Made by a program: the position numbers and the translations under genes | DNA from: Arion vulgaris | Taxonomy: Eukaryota; Mollusca; Gastropoda; Stylommatophora; Arionidae | Direction: 5' to 3' | Assembly: GCA_020796225.1 (NCBI GenBank) | Contig: CM036767.1 | Location: forward strand, 15,282,427-15,346,426 | DNA: 64,000 nt | The notes under the pieces: generated by a model | Seen by the model: only the letters and a program-made list of their open reading frames with translations | What the model was told of the DNA's origin: nothing | Databases searched by the model: none | In this document: piece by piece, positions 50,828-61,889 of the stretch | Layout of the letters: the number at the start of each line of letters is the position of its first letter | How positions within the stretch are numbered: position 1 is the stretch's first letter

Positions 50828-51006
50828 CAGTGGTTCTCAATCTTCCTAATGCCGACCGCTAATACAGTTCCTCATGTTGTGGTGACCCCAATCATAAAAT
50901 TGTGTTATAATTATGATAAATATATGTTTTCCGATGGTCTTAGGCGACCCTGTGAAACGGTCATTCGACCCCCAAAAGGTCGCATCCCACAGTTTGAGAG
51001 TCACTG
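50828..51006 (-). mobile_element. SPIN-type hAT MITE (complete)
   Basis: 179 bp with ends CAGTGGTTCTCAA and (complement) CAGTGACTCTCAAA and a perfect 8-bp target duplication ATCTAATA (50820-50827, 51007-51014), the hAT hallmark. On the minus strand the body reads CAAACTGTGGG, GGGGGTCGAATGACC, CACAGGGTCGCCTAAGACCA, TCGGAAAACATATATTT and GTCACCACAACATGAGGAAC. These are the words I know from the non-autonomous SPIN elements that moved horizontally among tetrapods and a few invertebrates. It encodes no protein. Confidence 0.9.
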
Positions 51007-51170
51007 ATCTAATACAATGCACATAGAGCAAGGTGTTGTAGAAACAACTTTTAGAAATGTTCTGTATTATATTTTACTAGTTGTCTTCTTCTTCTCGTTC
51101 AATTTCTACACAATGAGTGCAGTTCTCTGGATGTATATTGTTGTGTTTGTTAGTTCCTCAAGACATCCAA

Positions 51171-51428
51171 ATGCCAGTGTGTTGTGGAAGCTTGCTGGGG
51201 GCAGCAAGAATAGTAACACTGCGAGCTACAAGGCTTATCGTAAGAGTCGACTGAGGTAGGGGCCTAGGAAGCTACCTAGTAAATTAAAAGTGTAGCAGAA
51301 ATCGGATCTGCTGGCCTACTTGTAGGCGCTTAACTGGCACGATGTACAATTGCTCTTAGGCTTAGATCACATACAAATCACACAGAGTGGTTTACCAAGT
51401 GGTCGATATGGAGCGTTTGAAGAAGAAG
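51171..51428 (+). mobile_element. SINE-B
   Basis: Complete, from GCCAGTGTGTTGTGGAAGC to GAGCGTTTGAAGAAGAAG. Confidence 0.85.
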
Positions 51429-51690
51429 GTGACAGAGGCTGTTCATACTAGTAAAATATAATATAGAACATCTGTAGAATGATATGGACCTCAGAGATAA
51501 CCGAGGCGATGAAAAACACTGTTTATGAAGCACACAACGTGTTTTTCACAGCCTGTTATTTCTGAGGTCCACCTTTTGTATGGACGGCCTTTTGCTTAGT
51601 ATTCACTGTCTCAGAGTAGCATTGCTCTTTGAGGGACACTGTCTGTTGGTAATCTGCTTATGTGGACGAACCATTAAACTTGTTTCTTGA
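51429..51690 (+). repeat. Element Q with foldback
   Basis: Contains an inverted pair GGACCTCAGAGATAAC (51486) and GTTATTTCTGAGGTCC (ending 51570) whose arms of about 32 bp extend to AAAAACAC/GTGTTTTT. The rest matches 56640-57047. Confidence 0.75.
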
Positions 51691-51741
51691 TGAAGTTCAG
51701 TACTGATGTTATGTATTAATATTTTAGTGCATTCTTTTTAG

Positions 51742-51838
51742 GGGAGTGTTTCACAATAACTTTCACTGGCTGACAGAATCTGGCCGCAGTGTTGAAACAA
51801 AGGAGGAGGTCAATCTGCCATCTTCAAAATGTCAGTGG
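51742..51838 (+). CDS. TECPR1: TECPR1 exon 15 (second dysferlin domain)
   Basis: One base completes Lys, then 32 codons: GVFHNNFHWLTESGRSVETK and EEVNLPSSKCQW, ending TGG|GTAAGA in phase 0. Aligns with human RGLPTDRYMWSDASGLQEC-PPSLQWAW. The human-type W-S-D becomes W-L-T here. Confidence 0.92.
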
Positions 51839-51954
51839 GTAAGAATTATGGGTCATGATATGCTACATTGGCTGCTATTGGTGATCTGGAACTCAACTAC
51901 TTTCCTTCTCTGCATACTGTTTGAGTTCAATTCCAATGTTCTATCAATCCTAAA

Positions 51955-52385
51955 ATATGCCAGGGAGAGTTGGAAAATGACTAAAGATATAGAAAGCAAG
52001 TTGAATGCATTTGAAAATAGATGTCTCGAAAAATAATGAACATAAAATGAAATGAATTCAGGAGAAGTGATGAAATCAGAGAAATGTGTATTCAACCACT
52101 AGTAACAACTGTTATAAGAAGGAGAAGATGGTGGAGATATGTTGGGCATACCATGATAAGAAATGATCAAAGAATACCATAGCAGGCTTTGACATGCAAG
52201 ACAAAGGGTTCAAGAAGAGAGGACCCCTTAGGGAAACCCTGAAACAAACTTTGCTGAGAGAGGTACAAATATCAGACTCAATTCTGTGGAAGAGATTGAA
52301 CGGGTTGCCCAGGACAAAGCGGTATGGAGAAATTACTTTTAGGCCCTATGTAGCTATTAATGGTACGAGAGGAATATATACATAG
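51955..52385 (+). mobile_element. LINE 3' fragment
   Basis: Encodes ESWKMTKDIESKLNAFENRC, RRRRWWRYVGHT-like codons and a KGSRREDPL stretch; stops throughout. Confidence 0.7.
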
Positions 52386-52404
52386 CATTAAAAAAGGTGC
52401 CTTT

Positions 52405-52649
52405 CGTCCGAGTGGTTACCGGGGCCAAATTTGGGGTGTAAAGAATTGAACCACTGTTACCTGCCACACATGTCGTAAGAGGCAACTGAGGAGGTTTGGC
52501 TGAAATCGGATGCACATGTCCTAAATGTGTAGAATTCTATGCGTTTAGGGGCCTACCAAACCAATGTGCGACGTATACACGTTCTTGGTAAAGATCAAAC
52601 GTATCACAGTAATTTAAATTGGTCGTAAAGAACGAACGCAAAGAAGAAG
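52405..52649 (+). mobile_element. SINE-A
   Basis: 11-bp duplication AAGGTGCCTTT (52394-52404, 52650-52660). Confidence 0.93.
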
Positions 52650-52660
52650 AAGGTGCCTTT

Positions 52661-52985
52661 AAATAAACTTCTGTTTTCCAGCTCGGGGGTTATTAGGGCC
52701 CTATTTAGACTAAGGATTAAAAACTGCTTTGTCCTTGCTATTCTGGCACCTTTCAGAACTCATATCTAAACTTGCTAATAAAAATATGTTCCTGGCCAGA
52801 AAAAGTATTTTTGAAATATTATTTCTGCCACATTATATTATTCAGTTCGGTTCGCTACCGTTTGGCTGGGTTGCCAGCTAAACCTAAAACTGACTGTGGA
52901 TCTCACCCTGTTGACAAACCTTGTTGATTTAACATGACCTACGACCTGAACTCAGTAGAATAAATGTATTGAAATCAGATAAATA
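52661..52985. other. Unassigned intron sequence
   Basis: No repeat family or exon recognised. Confidence 0.4.
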
Positions 52986-53140
52986 ATTGAGAATCTAATC
53001 TACAAGTATCTCTAAAGTCTATATGGCGGGAGACATAGATAAAAAGGAAAACAGGACTTCACACAAAAATCAGACAGAAGCGTCATACCAGCACCCTGAC
53101 TACACCTGAATTCATAGCAGACGAACACATGAAGAAAAAT
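52986..53140 (+). mobile_element. SINE-R fragment
   Basis: Words ATGGCGGGAGACA, GAAGCGTCATACCAG and TGAATTCATAGCAGACGAAC, as at 49381-49545 and 53755-53910. Confidence 0.65.
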
Positions 53141-53218
53141 AATGTATTGAAATAGAAAGAATAAATGAGTTTGCTACAGTTACTCTAGAAAGAAAGAGCA
53201 GTTTTAATATACTTGTTA

Positions 53219-53353
53219 TCGCCCGAGTGGTTACCGGGTCCCAAATTTGGAGTGTAAAGAATAGAACCACTGTTACCTGCCACGCATGTCGTAAGAGGCG
53301 ACTAAGGAGGTTTGGCTGAAATTGGATGCACATGTCCTAACTGTGTAGAAGTC
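53219..53353 (+). mobile_element. SINE-A, 3'-truncated
   Basis: Head and first half only; stops at TGTAGAAGTC and runs into a LINE-tail-like stretch (53354-53530). Confidence 0.82.
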
Positions 53354-53627
53354 AACCTGCTGCCTTGCAAGATGGCTGGGGACAGCCAAAGGCTAACGGA
53401 GAGCGAACCCAGTAAACACTGGCTGAATCAAGACACATCGCCGAAGGATAAGCACCAGAGCTCCAAATGGCGCTGAAGATGTGATGAAACCCACCCATGC
53501 TAAGGCTGCATGAATCAGATTTCCACATGAATAAAGTTATTGAGAGATCTGGTACATTGGTCTTTTAGGTGATTGAGAGAGAGAGATATATAATTGTTTT
53601 GAATATTCCTGGTGATTTTAATTTCAG

Positions 53628-53707
53628 ATCAGTGAATGGACAGTTGACTTCAGTACCCCTGGAGGTGTGGATACCAATGGATGGCAATACTCCAGTCATC
53701 TTTATGG
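53628..53707 (+). CDS. TECPR1: TECPR1 exon 16 (second dysferlin domain)
   Basis: Starts TTCAG|ATCAGT in phase 0, reads ISEWTVDFSTPGGVDTNGWQ and YSSHLY, ends ATGG|GTAAGA (phase 2). Human has WVSDWFVDFSVPGGTDQEGWQYASDF; the VDFS-PGG word is nearly identical. Confidence 0.94.
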
Positions 53708-53754
53708 GTAAGAACAACTGGTGATATCTGTGATGAATTAGTCAAGTCATTTAC

Positions 53755-53910
53755 TGTGTGTTCTATTTCTGAAGTCGGAGTAAGGTTTGCCTGGATGGCG
53801 AGGGACACTGATAATAAGGAAAACAGGCCTAAACGCAAAATCGGTCAGAAGCCCGTACGAGACACCATGATTATGCCTGAATTCATAGCAGACGAACGCA
53901 AGAAGAAGTG
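53755..53910 (+). mobile_element. SINE-R fragment
   Basis: CTGAAGTCGGAG, TGGATGGCGAGGGACACTG and GCAGACGAACGCAAGAAGAAG. The GAA end links this family to the GAA-tailed group. Confidence 0.75.
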
Positions 53911-53984
53911 AACAGTTTAACCTCATTACATGAAAGAACGTCAACTGAAACTGATTAGCAGTGTTAAAAACAGAATGATCACTA

Positions 53985-55090
53985 AGACAAATCTATGAAC
54001 AAACAATTGAATACAATCAAAGAAAGAATTTTATATTCATAGATCAAGAAAAGACATTTGATAGAGTAAAAATGTGCAAATAAATGAAAGATCCTTGAAG
54101 AATATGGCATCCAGGTACAACTATTAGGTAATATCATGGCATTATATCAAGATAGCCAGAGTACATTAAGAACAACAGAATGAATGACCGACTGGTTCTC
54201 CATTACATCAGGTGTTAGACAAGGTTGTGTCCTCTCACCACTACTCTTTATTGCATATATGGATAAAATAACTCGTTCAAAGTCAGATAATGAGGAAATA
54301 AATTAACTGCTTTTTGCAGATGATCAGAGCCTGATACATCAAAACGAACAAGACCTACAACAACATATTGACACCCTGAACCGAAATTGTATAAATCATG
54401 ACATGAAAATCAATAACACTAAAACTCAGTTAGTGAATATAGGAAGAAAACATAAACTAGACATCCATGTCAATGGCACTACAATAAACCAAGTGCAAGA
54501 ATTCAAATACTTAGTAAATATATTCACAGAAAATGGAAGACTAGACAGAGAGATAGAGGTTTGCGTACAAAAAGTAAATGCCGTAGCTTACCAGCTAGCC
54601 CCATTGTTAAGGCCCCAAACATCTCACTGACACCTAAACAACAAATGATCAACAGCATTTTCATGCCTACTTTGTATTACCAGAGCCAAACATGGACATT
54701 AAGCAAAGCACAGTTACAAAAACTAACTACATGTGAAAAGCGATGCCTATGAACATTTACCAACAACCCTAGAAAAGACAGCCAACTATATAAGAGAGAA
54801 AGTGGGGACAGAAGGAAGCTTGCTTGAATTACATTGAAAAACAAAGAATGAAGTGGTTTGGCCACAATAAGAATACAACCAAACTCCACTGTATACAGTC
54901 TTCTACAACAGAACATCCGGAAAAAAGGCAAGAGTTGGACCATAAAAAAATGTGGATAAATGGCATAGCAGAATCTGGTCAAAATGCAAAATGATCTATC
55001 ATCCAAGCCACTAGAGCAGTGCAAGATAAAAACAGAAAATGCAGACACTGGGCAACAACCCAGTAACAGTGTGGCGACAAAAGAAGAAGA
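53985..55090 (+). mobile_element. LINE-alpha, longest copy, pseudogenised
   Basis: Decayed reverse transcriptase: FIDQEKTFDRV (54040), ITSGVRQGCVLSPLLF (54210), LLFADDQSLIHQ (54310), then VNIGRKHKLDIHVNGTTI (54440) and the tail up to GTAACAGTGTGGCGACAAAAGAAG (55090). Several stops and frameshifts, for example after 54602. Confidence 0.85.
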
Positions 55091-55130
55091 CGAAACAGAA
55101 TTTTTCTGAGACTTGTGTTAACATATGTTA

Positions 55131-55400
55131 GGGTGGTCTCTATAACAAAGTGGTTAAGACATTTGCCTGTTGTTCTGAAGGTTGTAGGTTCAAATCCAGA
55201 CCGAGTCACATATGAAATTTTTTCATGAGATCCCTAGGATTGATGCTGGAGCTACGGAGCTTGTGCTTTTGTGCAACACTTTCATAAAATGGCTTGTCAT
55301 TTCTATCAACAGGTATTGAGCCACATGGGATAAAATCCAGTGCAATGAAGTCAATCCTTTGACATTAGATACCCTTCTTAAGATACCAGTTTTAAGATAT
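55131..55400 (+). mobile_element. SINE-H
   Basis: tRNA-like head GTGGTCTCTATAACAAAGTG and box B AGGTTCAAATCC (55187). 3' end with CAATGAAGTCAATCC. Confidence 0.8.
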
Positions 55401-55860
55401 CATATCAAACTCGATGAATATGCTTCAACTGATTGAATCTGGAAGTATGGGTGGACAGCATTCGGAGATCACATCTCAAGAAAATGACTTGGCTGTACAC
55501 ACCTGGAGTGCAGGGTAACGAGCGTGCAGACTTTCTTGCAAACAATGCCCGACTCAAACGGGCAGAAGTATGGACAGAGCCGATATCATCAATGCGGTAC
55601 ACTCTCAATTATGTGACATGGGCAAGTCTCAGACACTGGAACGAGTTAGAGAATTAGGCGTTAAGTGTAGACATGCCAGACAGTGTCGTCTTCGTGGTAG
55701 AGAGAGAAGATATAGTAATCAACTTCTCATGGGTGCGGTGAGCAAATGGACTTTAGGATCGCTGCTGCAGCGGAGGACAGAGCATGCATGGGAATGCCCA
55801 ATGTGCCGTGATGTCGATCGCATAACATAACCAGTTTGCAAGGCACACGGGATACTTATT
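55401..55860 (+). mobile_element. RNase H LINE 3' fragment
   Basis: Encodes TWLYTPGVQGNERADFLANN, ARQCRLRGRERRYSNQLLMG and ECPMCRDVD. Same subfamily as 42640-43580. Confidence 0.82.
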
Positions 55861-55990
55861 TAAATCTTCAATATAAGAAACGCAAATTCATTTCTAAAAA
55901 AACCCTATTTTATCAATATTATTTTCTGTCAAAGAGAGCTTGCTGATAACTGTTTCGCTTTTGTAATTGTCTTCTTCTTTAATCCTTCAG

Positions 55991-56047
55991 ACCATTTTAT
56001 CCTCGTCAACATCTCAGAAGTTCCTACAGAAGAAGACGCTGGTTCAG
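55991..56047 (+). CDS. TECPR1: TECPR1 exon 17 (second dysferlin domain end)
   Basis: A 57-bp micro-exon: CTTCAG|A completes Gly, then PFYPRQHLRSSYRRRRWF and AG|GTCTGT (phase 2). Human has FVRRRCWARKC; the RRRRW run is the dysferlin C-terminal signature. Confidence 0.9.
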
Positions 56048-56099
56048 GTCTGTACATTCTCTAGCTAACAGTCTTATATTTCTCAGCTAGTACAATGTT

Positions 56100-56325
56100 G
56101 TTGTTTGTGTTCATTCTTATTAACCAAGTTAACCATTCTTTGTGTTCTTTGTGGTTTGTTCTATCAACCAAGTTAACCACTCTTTGTAATCTGTGTGGTT
56201 TGTTCTTATTAACCAAGTTACCCTTTCTTTGTGATCTATGTGGTTTGCGCGGAAAATGTGGGTAAGTTGAATCCCTGTTTTACCCCTGCGGCATGTAGAA
56301 CATGCACATTCAAATTTTAGCCCAA
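56100..56325 (-). mobile_element. SINE P fragment with three tandem pieces
   Basis: A piece of about 45 bp (TTAACCACTCTTTGTGATC-like, then GTGTGGTTTGTTCTTATT) is present three times (56118-56250), followed by one copy of the rest. Confidence 0.55.
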
Positions 56326-56544
56326 ACTGAATACTTTGATTTGTTAATGATGAAATCAGTTTAGATCATCTACATGTGTGACTCGAGCATTATGACTATG
56401 TTTTGATGTTCCCCTTCTTAAAATCTTATATTTCTCTGTTTGGTTTCCTTCAGTCACTTTACACAAAAACAGATAGTATCCATAGTATTATCTTTAATAA
56501 TATTTCTAGTAATAGAAGTTCAAGTTGAAATTTAATGTGTTGGT

Positions 56545-57047
56545 TCTTTTTTATTTCTTTTATCTAATCCTGTTTTTGCCTCACTGTATCAGGATAAGAA
56601 GAGATTTCTAGAATGGGTTTTTGTGTGCTTCATAATTAATGTTTTCACCACCTCTGTTATTTCTGAGGTCCACTTTTTTGCATGAGAAGGCTTATCATCA
56701 ATATAAGAAAGAGGCAGTCATCATTTTTCTGGCATGTGATGAGGAGGGAAGTTTAGAACACATTGTGACAACTGGTAAAATCGAGGGTAGACGAGACAGA
56801 GGAAGACAGAGAGAGAAAATTTTGGATAGTCTGACTTCATGGCATGGTAGAGCGTCAACATCTGAGTTGATAGCAAACACCAACAACAGAGATTTATGGA
56901 GATCTATGATCGTCTACGCCAGCCGGCACGGCACCTGATGATGATGATGACCTTTTGCATGGGCAACATTTTGCTTTGTGTCCACTGTATCGGAGTAGCA
57001 TTGCTCTTTGAGGTGCACTGTCTGTTGGTAATCTGCTTTGTTGTTCC
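56545..57047 (+). repeat. Element Q, split by LINE insertion
   Basis: Left part 56545-56688, right part 56950-57047, with TTTTGCATG at both junctions. Confidence 0.7.
56689..56949 (+). mobile_element. LINE-zeta 3' insertion
   Basis: Encodes FFWHVMRRE-like codons, GRRDRGRQREKILDSLTSW and LWRSMIVYASRHGT, then a TGATGATGATGATG tail. Second copy 40586-40870. Confidence 0.82.
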
Positions 57048-57079
57048 GTGATGAAGTCCAGTACTGATGTTGTACCCAC

Positions 57080-57277
57080 TTTTTTTTCCAGATATCTTTT
57101 TTTTCTAAACCGCTTTCTTCTTGATATTCCCAGCATTCCGCACAGAGACTTCAGCACTGTCATGACTAGTTTTCTTCTATCATTTGCTATTGTTTGGCAC
57201 TGACAGCATAATATTGGGAGAAAGATTGTGTCACACAATGCTCTTTTAGTATTCATGGTGACATGTTTGCATTTCAA
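57080..57277 (-). mobile_element. LINE tail fragment
   Basis: The minus strand encodes ALCDTIFLPILCCQCQT and KKVGTTSVLDF. Relative at 21770-22050. Confidence 0.65.
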
Positions 57278-57425
57278 AATTGGTGTGATTTGTCCTATAA
57301 TTTGATTTACTATATTGCATTTGTATTTAACCTGGTAATGATAATATATGTGGATGTTTGTCTTTAGTTTCCACCATATGTAAATTTGTCAATATTTCTC
57401 TTCTTCTTCTTCTCATTCATCCACT

Positions 57426-57545
57426 ATGAATTCAGGCTCAGTCAGGGAGTCCAGTATGGGGCTTCTGGCTGATTTTTGCGTGCATGAAGGTTATATCATC
57501 AGTGTCCCTCGCTATTCAGGCGAGCCTTCTCCGACTTCAGAGGTT
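57426..57545 (-). mobile_element. SINE-R fragment
   Basis: Complement of CTGAAGTCGGAGAAGG and of GAATAGCGAGGGACACTG. Confidence 0.6.
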
Positions 57546-57696
57546 AATATTTCTGTTGCTTATTTTGAAAAAAATTATATTTTGGATGTAGATTTATCTG
57601 ATAATGTTTTAGATCAATTAGAAACAAAATTAGAAGTAAAAAATGAATGAATATGAACAACAAAAATTCATTGAGTGTTGTTGTCCATTGTCCCAG

Positions 57697-57871
57697 ACAG
57701 TACAGGATAACTGTGTTTGGCCCATGGCATGCAGCAGGATCACTTGGCTTGGTTGATCTTTCTGTCCAAGTTGACCCAGTAACCTCAACCTCTGACCCTG
57801 TTGTTCTGTGGGCTGTAGGAGCAAATGGTGATGTGCTTTGCCGAAATGGAGTCACAGCAAGTAATCCTAAG
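57697..57871 (+). CDS. TECPR1: TECPR1 exon 18 (C-terminal tectonin set begins)
   Basis: Starts TCCCAG|A (completing Arg), reads QYRITVFGPWHAAGSLGLVD, LSVQVDPVTSTSDPVVLWAV and GANGDVLCRNGVTASNPK, ends AAG|GTAAAA in phase 0. Human has SGPWLEV-RDVSIIPE-IALWAVSDKGDVLCRLGVSELNP. The next exon should begin with a GSSW-type word; none is found up to 59100. About 250 further residues are expected beyond the window or beyond the Gypsy element. Confidence 0.93.
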
Positions 57872-57999
57872 GTAAAAAAAAGTTTATAAATCATTAAATT
57901 AAGTGATGTTTGTACAGGGAAGTAAAAACTAGTCTGTCGGTCAGTAGTCGCGGTTACAACTTAACAGTAACGGGATATGAGTCATCATCATCATCAAGT

Positions 58000-58260
58000 A
58001 GCTTGTCCCTGCCGGAACTTAGCTCCCATGACAGCAGTCCTGAAAAACTCTCTTTCTGTGCAAGTTGACCGGTGTCAGCAGCAGTCATTCTCAGATCATC
58101 AATGACATCTTGCACGCATCGTCTTCTAGGTCTTCCTATCATTATTCTTCCGGGCACCATTCTCTCCAAAACTATTTTCTCTAGGCACTCATGTCATTTG
58201 ATGTGTCTGAAATATTTAATTTTCTTTGTTTTTATACTTTGTAATAGCCAACTCTCTTTA
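58000..58260 (-). mobile_element. LINE tail fragment
   Basis: The minus strand encodes LEKIVLERMVPGRIMIGRPR and RRCVQDVIDDLRMTAADTGQ. Relatives at 725-905 and 38430-38690. Confidence 0.75.
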
Positions 58261-58875
58261 ATATCAGTACCATCATCCAAAAGAGGTGCTGGAGATTGAT
58301 CGAACATGTAATACACATAGATACTAGCTCTTTACTGAAAACTCCTCTGAGATGGGCACCAGAAGGTGTCTTCATTTCAATTCTATCTGCTGTCCGTAGT
58401 GGGTAGAAAGTCCAGATATCTCAGCTTTTAAATGCTATGTCTCCATGGCATTGGGTTGAAGATTAGGAGCTCAAGTGTTGCTGGATCATTGAAGAAGAAA
58501 AGGATGGAGAATAAACAAACTATGTGAACTATCAGCATGTTTGGCTTTCACAATCTACTGAAAGATACTAAAGACCTATGAGTTTGACTGGAATGCAGTG
58601 ATATGAGTTCTGGTAACTTCTTCTTCACCCTTTGCCCCTAGGGAGGCATAAGTCTGCAACCAAGCCCACCTATCCAAGCCCACCTATCCAAGCCCACCTA
58701 TCCCAGACCTCTCCATTCTCTCCCCATTTTCTTCCATTTCGTCTCCAACTTCCATGTCCATGTGTTCCTGGGTCTTCCTCTACCTCTATTGCCCTTGGAG
58801 TTCCATTGGAGAGCCTGTCTCATGATGCTGTTAGGGGGGTTTCCTCAGTGTGTGTCCTGTTCTGGTAACTAATTA
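58261..58875. other. Intron debris
   Basis: 58500-58620 is repeat N. 58632-58700 has a tandem word CCAAGCCCACCTAT (three copies). 58700-58870 looks like an inverted LINE-epsilon-type tail. No exon found. Confidence 0.5.
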
Positions 58876-59100
58876 GCTAAATAACCATGTATGGCTGTGA
58901 GACATTAATTTTTGATAAAACAACGAAAAAACAATCCATTAATACTTGTGAATGCATGTGCTTACAAACGATGAATCACTAGACACCGTCATTAAGACAA
59001 AGATGGAGGTGGATTGGTCATGTATGCCAGTAGGGACATTGGCTAGAATAGCTCTCCTATGGACAGCAGATGGGAAAAAAGGCATGGACGTGTTAACGAT
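58876..59100 (+). mobile_element. LINE tail fragment cut by the Gypsy element
   Basis: Decayed codons from TYGCETLIFDK-like sequence to RWRWIGHVC-like and GKKRHGR. The LINE text stops at 59100, exactly where the proposed LTR begins. Confidence 0.55.
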
Positions 59101-60446
59101 TGCTGCTAGTGGGGGTGTCCATGCACACTCGATAATAAAAGCCAATGCTGTCGTTCAGAATTCATATATATATTTATTTGACGATGTTCATCATGCTACA
59201 AAAACACGCCTGTCTCATCTCAAGGGTTCAATCTTAGTCCCCTTGTTTACTAAAAGAATGTTGCTAATCCGTCACTACACAGCTACGTAAAAACGTCATT
59301 GTCTCGTTGTTATGTGTTGCGCCTCTGCTTAGAGAGTGCAACACATAGTCTCAACTATTAAATAATCTAATTATACTACCTATCTATCTGACTAACTGTC
59401 CATTCCTCCGCTGCCATCTGGGGAACTATGACACCCCTGGAGACCTCGCCGTCGCCCTGACGGCAACTCCAACAAAATCGCACAGGTAGTGTTCAATAGG
59501 GTGATTAGAGTGGTGAGAGCTGAAAGGGAACTAGTCACCTCACGTGATAAACGTGGCTCCACAACAACTAACTATAACAGCCAACCATGGTCGAAAAAAA
59601 AAAGAAAATCCTGACGGATCTCAGGAAGACCCAGTTGAACGAGCTAAATGGGAACTAGTCACCACACGCGTTGAACGTGACTCGTCAACTGGTCATAGGT
59701 GACCATGGTTAACAACAACAGTAACCCTCTGTGCTCTTGTGCTGAAACCATAGTAATAGAAATTTATCAGCATTATATTAATTAATCTGGAAAATATGCG
59801 CCTATGATTCCGACGGCGACCCAACAGCATAACACTTGGCCAATGTGAGGTGGCTGTACTGGACATCCATTCCTCACATGAGGTAGTATGGGTTTGATGG
59901 CAGCTTGCATCAGTATGTCACTAACACTATGTCTTTCTTCGCCTGTCAGAGTCTTGTCATACTATCTGAAATCTCAAACAAAAAAAAACAAGTTACTAAC
60001 TGAACATTGTATTAAAACATATCTTTATACTATCCAAATTACCAACAGTATCTGACCTCGGTGAGGAAATAATAACAAACTCCCGATTCCAGGGGAATGA
60101 ACAATCTCACAAAATATTCAATATATTGCAAAAAAAACATATATAATGTTCGTCCAACAACATTATAAGACCTCCACGAGGTATTATTAACCATCTCCCA
60201 AACCCAGGGAATGAAGGAGCTTCAAATATGAAACTCCATTATAAATGTCCAATATCCAACGCTGCTCCATTATCTCCTAAACTTCTCCTATTAAAATTTA
60301 TCATCTTCATATTAACATAAATAACACATCAAAGTGTAGGATCACGTACACGCGACGCAAGTCCACACCAAATCCGCCAATTAAACAAATTATAACTTCT
60401 CACCATCAACATCATACCATCATTGACATATAAATGATAAGCATCA
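59101..60446 (-). mobile_element. Probable 3' LTR of the Gypsy element
   Basis: Proposed from context only, since the partner LTR is outside the window. On the minus strand it would start TGATGCTTATC right after a G-rich polypurine-like tract (60447-60456) and end CTAGCAGCA, giving the short TG...CA inverted ends of LTRs. A polyadenylation word AATAAA occurs near 59178 (minus). It includes a 9-bp hairpin ATGTGTTGC/GCAACACAT (59313-59348) and a diverged direct repeat of about 60 bp (59526 and 59650). Confidence 0.4.
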
Positions 60447-60457
60447 AAGTCCCCCCA
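60447..60457 (-). other. Polypurine tract of the Gypsy element
   Basis: Minus-strand TGGGGGGACTT directly before the proposed LTR start; such a tract primes plus-strand DNA synthesis in LTR elements. Confidence 0.4.
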
Positions 60458-60511
60458 ACAACCCCAAAGGAATAAATATAAACCCAAACAGGCAACTAAA
60501 CCTAGTGGGAC

Positions 60512-60751
60512 TCAGTTTAAAAAGGTTTCACATCTCTTGATGTGGCGGCCTGATACCGTTAGTCGAGATTGACTAGTGCCGTTTATCGGTGCTATTATAT
60601 AATAGCCAGAATTCATATCAGGAACCTGTAACACCCGGTATACCTGAGCAGAATAAATATTGTCTAGTTTGTTTACGTCCCTATTATGACCAACACTCCG
60701 GCGCACCAAACTATTCAACGGGATAATGTCGATATTGCCCCCGTCTATCAT
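60512..60751 (-). pseudogene. Gypsy integrase C-terminal part (shifted frame)
   Basis: 79 codons, overlapping the integrase frame in another register, with NSLVRRSVGHNRDV and a segment YIIAPINGTSQSR. It is likely the C-terminal continuation of integrase after a frame break near 60730. It stops about 55 bp before the polypurine tract, so no env-like frame follows. Confidence 0.65.
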
Positions 60752-61889
60752 CTCCCAGCTTGTGAAGATGTGCTACCCTATCACTGGCATCTCTATGGGC
60801 CGCTGCCCATTCACATTCTCGAGGAGATCCCTCGTCATCCTGAAAGAATAAATCTTCTATAATAAAATTGATGGGTAATTTGGGGTGTCGACCAAAAAGC
60901 AAATAGTATGGCGACCATCCTGTGGAGGTGTGAGGAGTAATGTTGTATCCCAAAACCAAATTGGGCATATGTCTGGACCATTCTAATTTATCTTGATCTG
61001 GCAACGCACGAAGCATAGCCAACAATGTGCGATTAAACCTTTCACACATTGCATTTCCGCGTGGATTATATGTTGTGGTCCTGGATTTCTTTATCCCATA
61101 CCTATTGCAGAGTGCCAGCACAACAGCCGATTCAAATCCTTTCCCCTGATCGGAGTGTATTTTACTGGGTACCCCAAAAGCAGGGATCCACCTATTTTGT
61201 ATAACTTCAGCCACAGTTAACGCCGTCTGATCTACCGTAGGATAGGCAACCACAAATTTAGTAAATACATCGGTCATTATCAATGCGTGTCGGAAGCCAT
61301 AAGAATCTTTTGGGAATTCAATAAAATCCATAGCTATCATCTCCAATGGACGATGAGCTACAATATGACCATAGGTAGTTGTGATCCTCTTCGGGGGTTT
61401 AGACATGTTACAAACAATGCAGGACTTTACTACCTTCCTAACATCTCCAGACATACCACACCAAAAAAATCGTGATTTTAACAAAGCCAAGGTCCTATCG
61501 CGCCCTTGATGACCTAATTCATGAATAGATTTTAGTACAATTTGCCGTAAAGAAAAAGGAACAATAATCCTCAATTCATCGCCATCACAATCTGCACCCA
61601 CTCGTATACAAAGAATCCCCTTGTGGATACATAGTTTCTCATGAAACGACCACAAACGCTGTGCATCCTGAGGCCATGTCGTTGTGTCCACTGGGGTATT
61701 TAACTGTATAGCATTCAGAATTACATGTAGAACAACATCCTGCCACTGTAAGCATTCGATATCATGCAACCCATACCTGCTAGGGTATTTCACACATTCA
61801 GAGTCCAATGTCAAAACATTCAAATCACATGCATAAAAAGGGGACTCAAAAGCAACTCGGTTAATTCCCACATCCTCATCTTCAGACAT
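60711..61889 (-). pseudogene. Ty3/Gypsy integrase
   Basis: 392 codons on the minus strand. It has an N-terminal zinc-binding HHCC domain (HELGHQGRDRT, then CIVCNMSK). The catalytic core follows, with the D,D-35-E residues visible in AMDFIEFP, HSDQGKGFES and CERFNRTL. Then comes the GYNITPHTSTGWSPYYLLFG segment common in Ty3/Gypsy. Integrase inserts the element's DNA into the genome. The frame differs from the RNase H frame, with which it overlaps for 70 bases, so a frame break lies near 61890. Confidence 0.9.

Noticed and set aside
58952..59290. 112-codon plus-strand frame
   Set aside because: First part is a shifted LINE tail, second part lies in the proposed LTR. It does not match the tectonin exon expected next in TECPR1.
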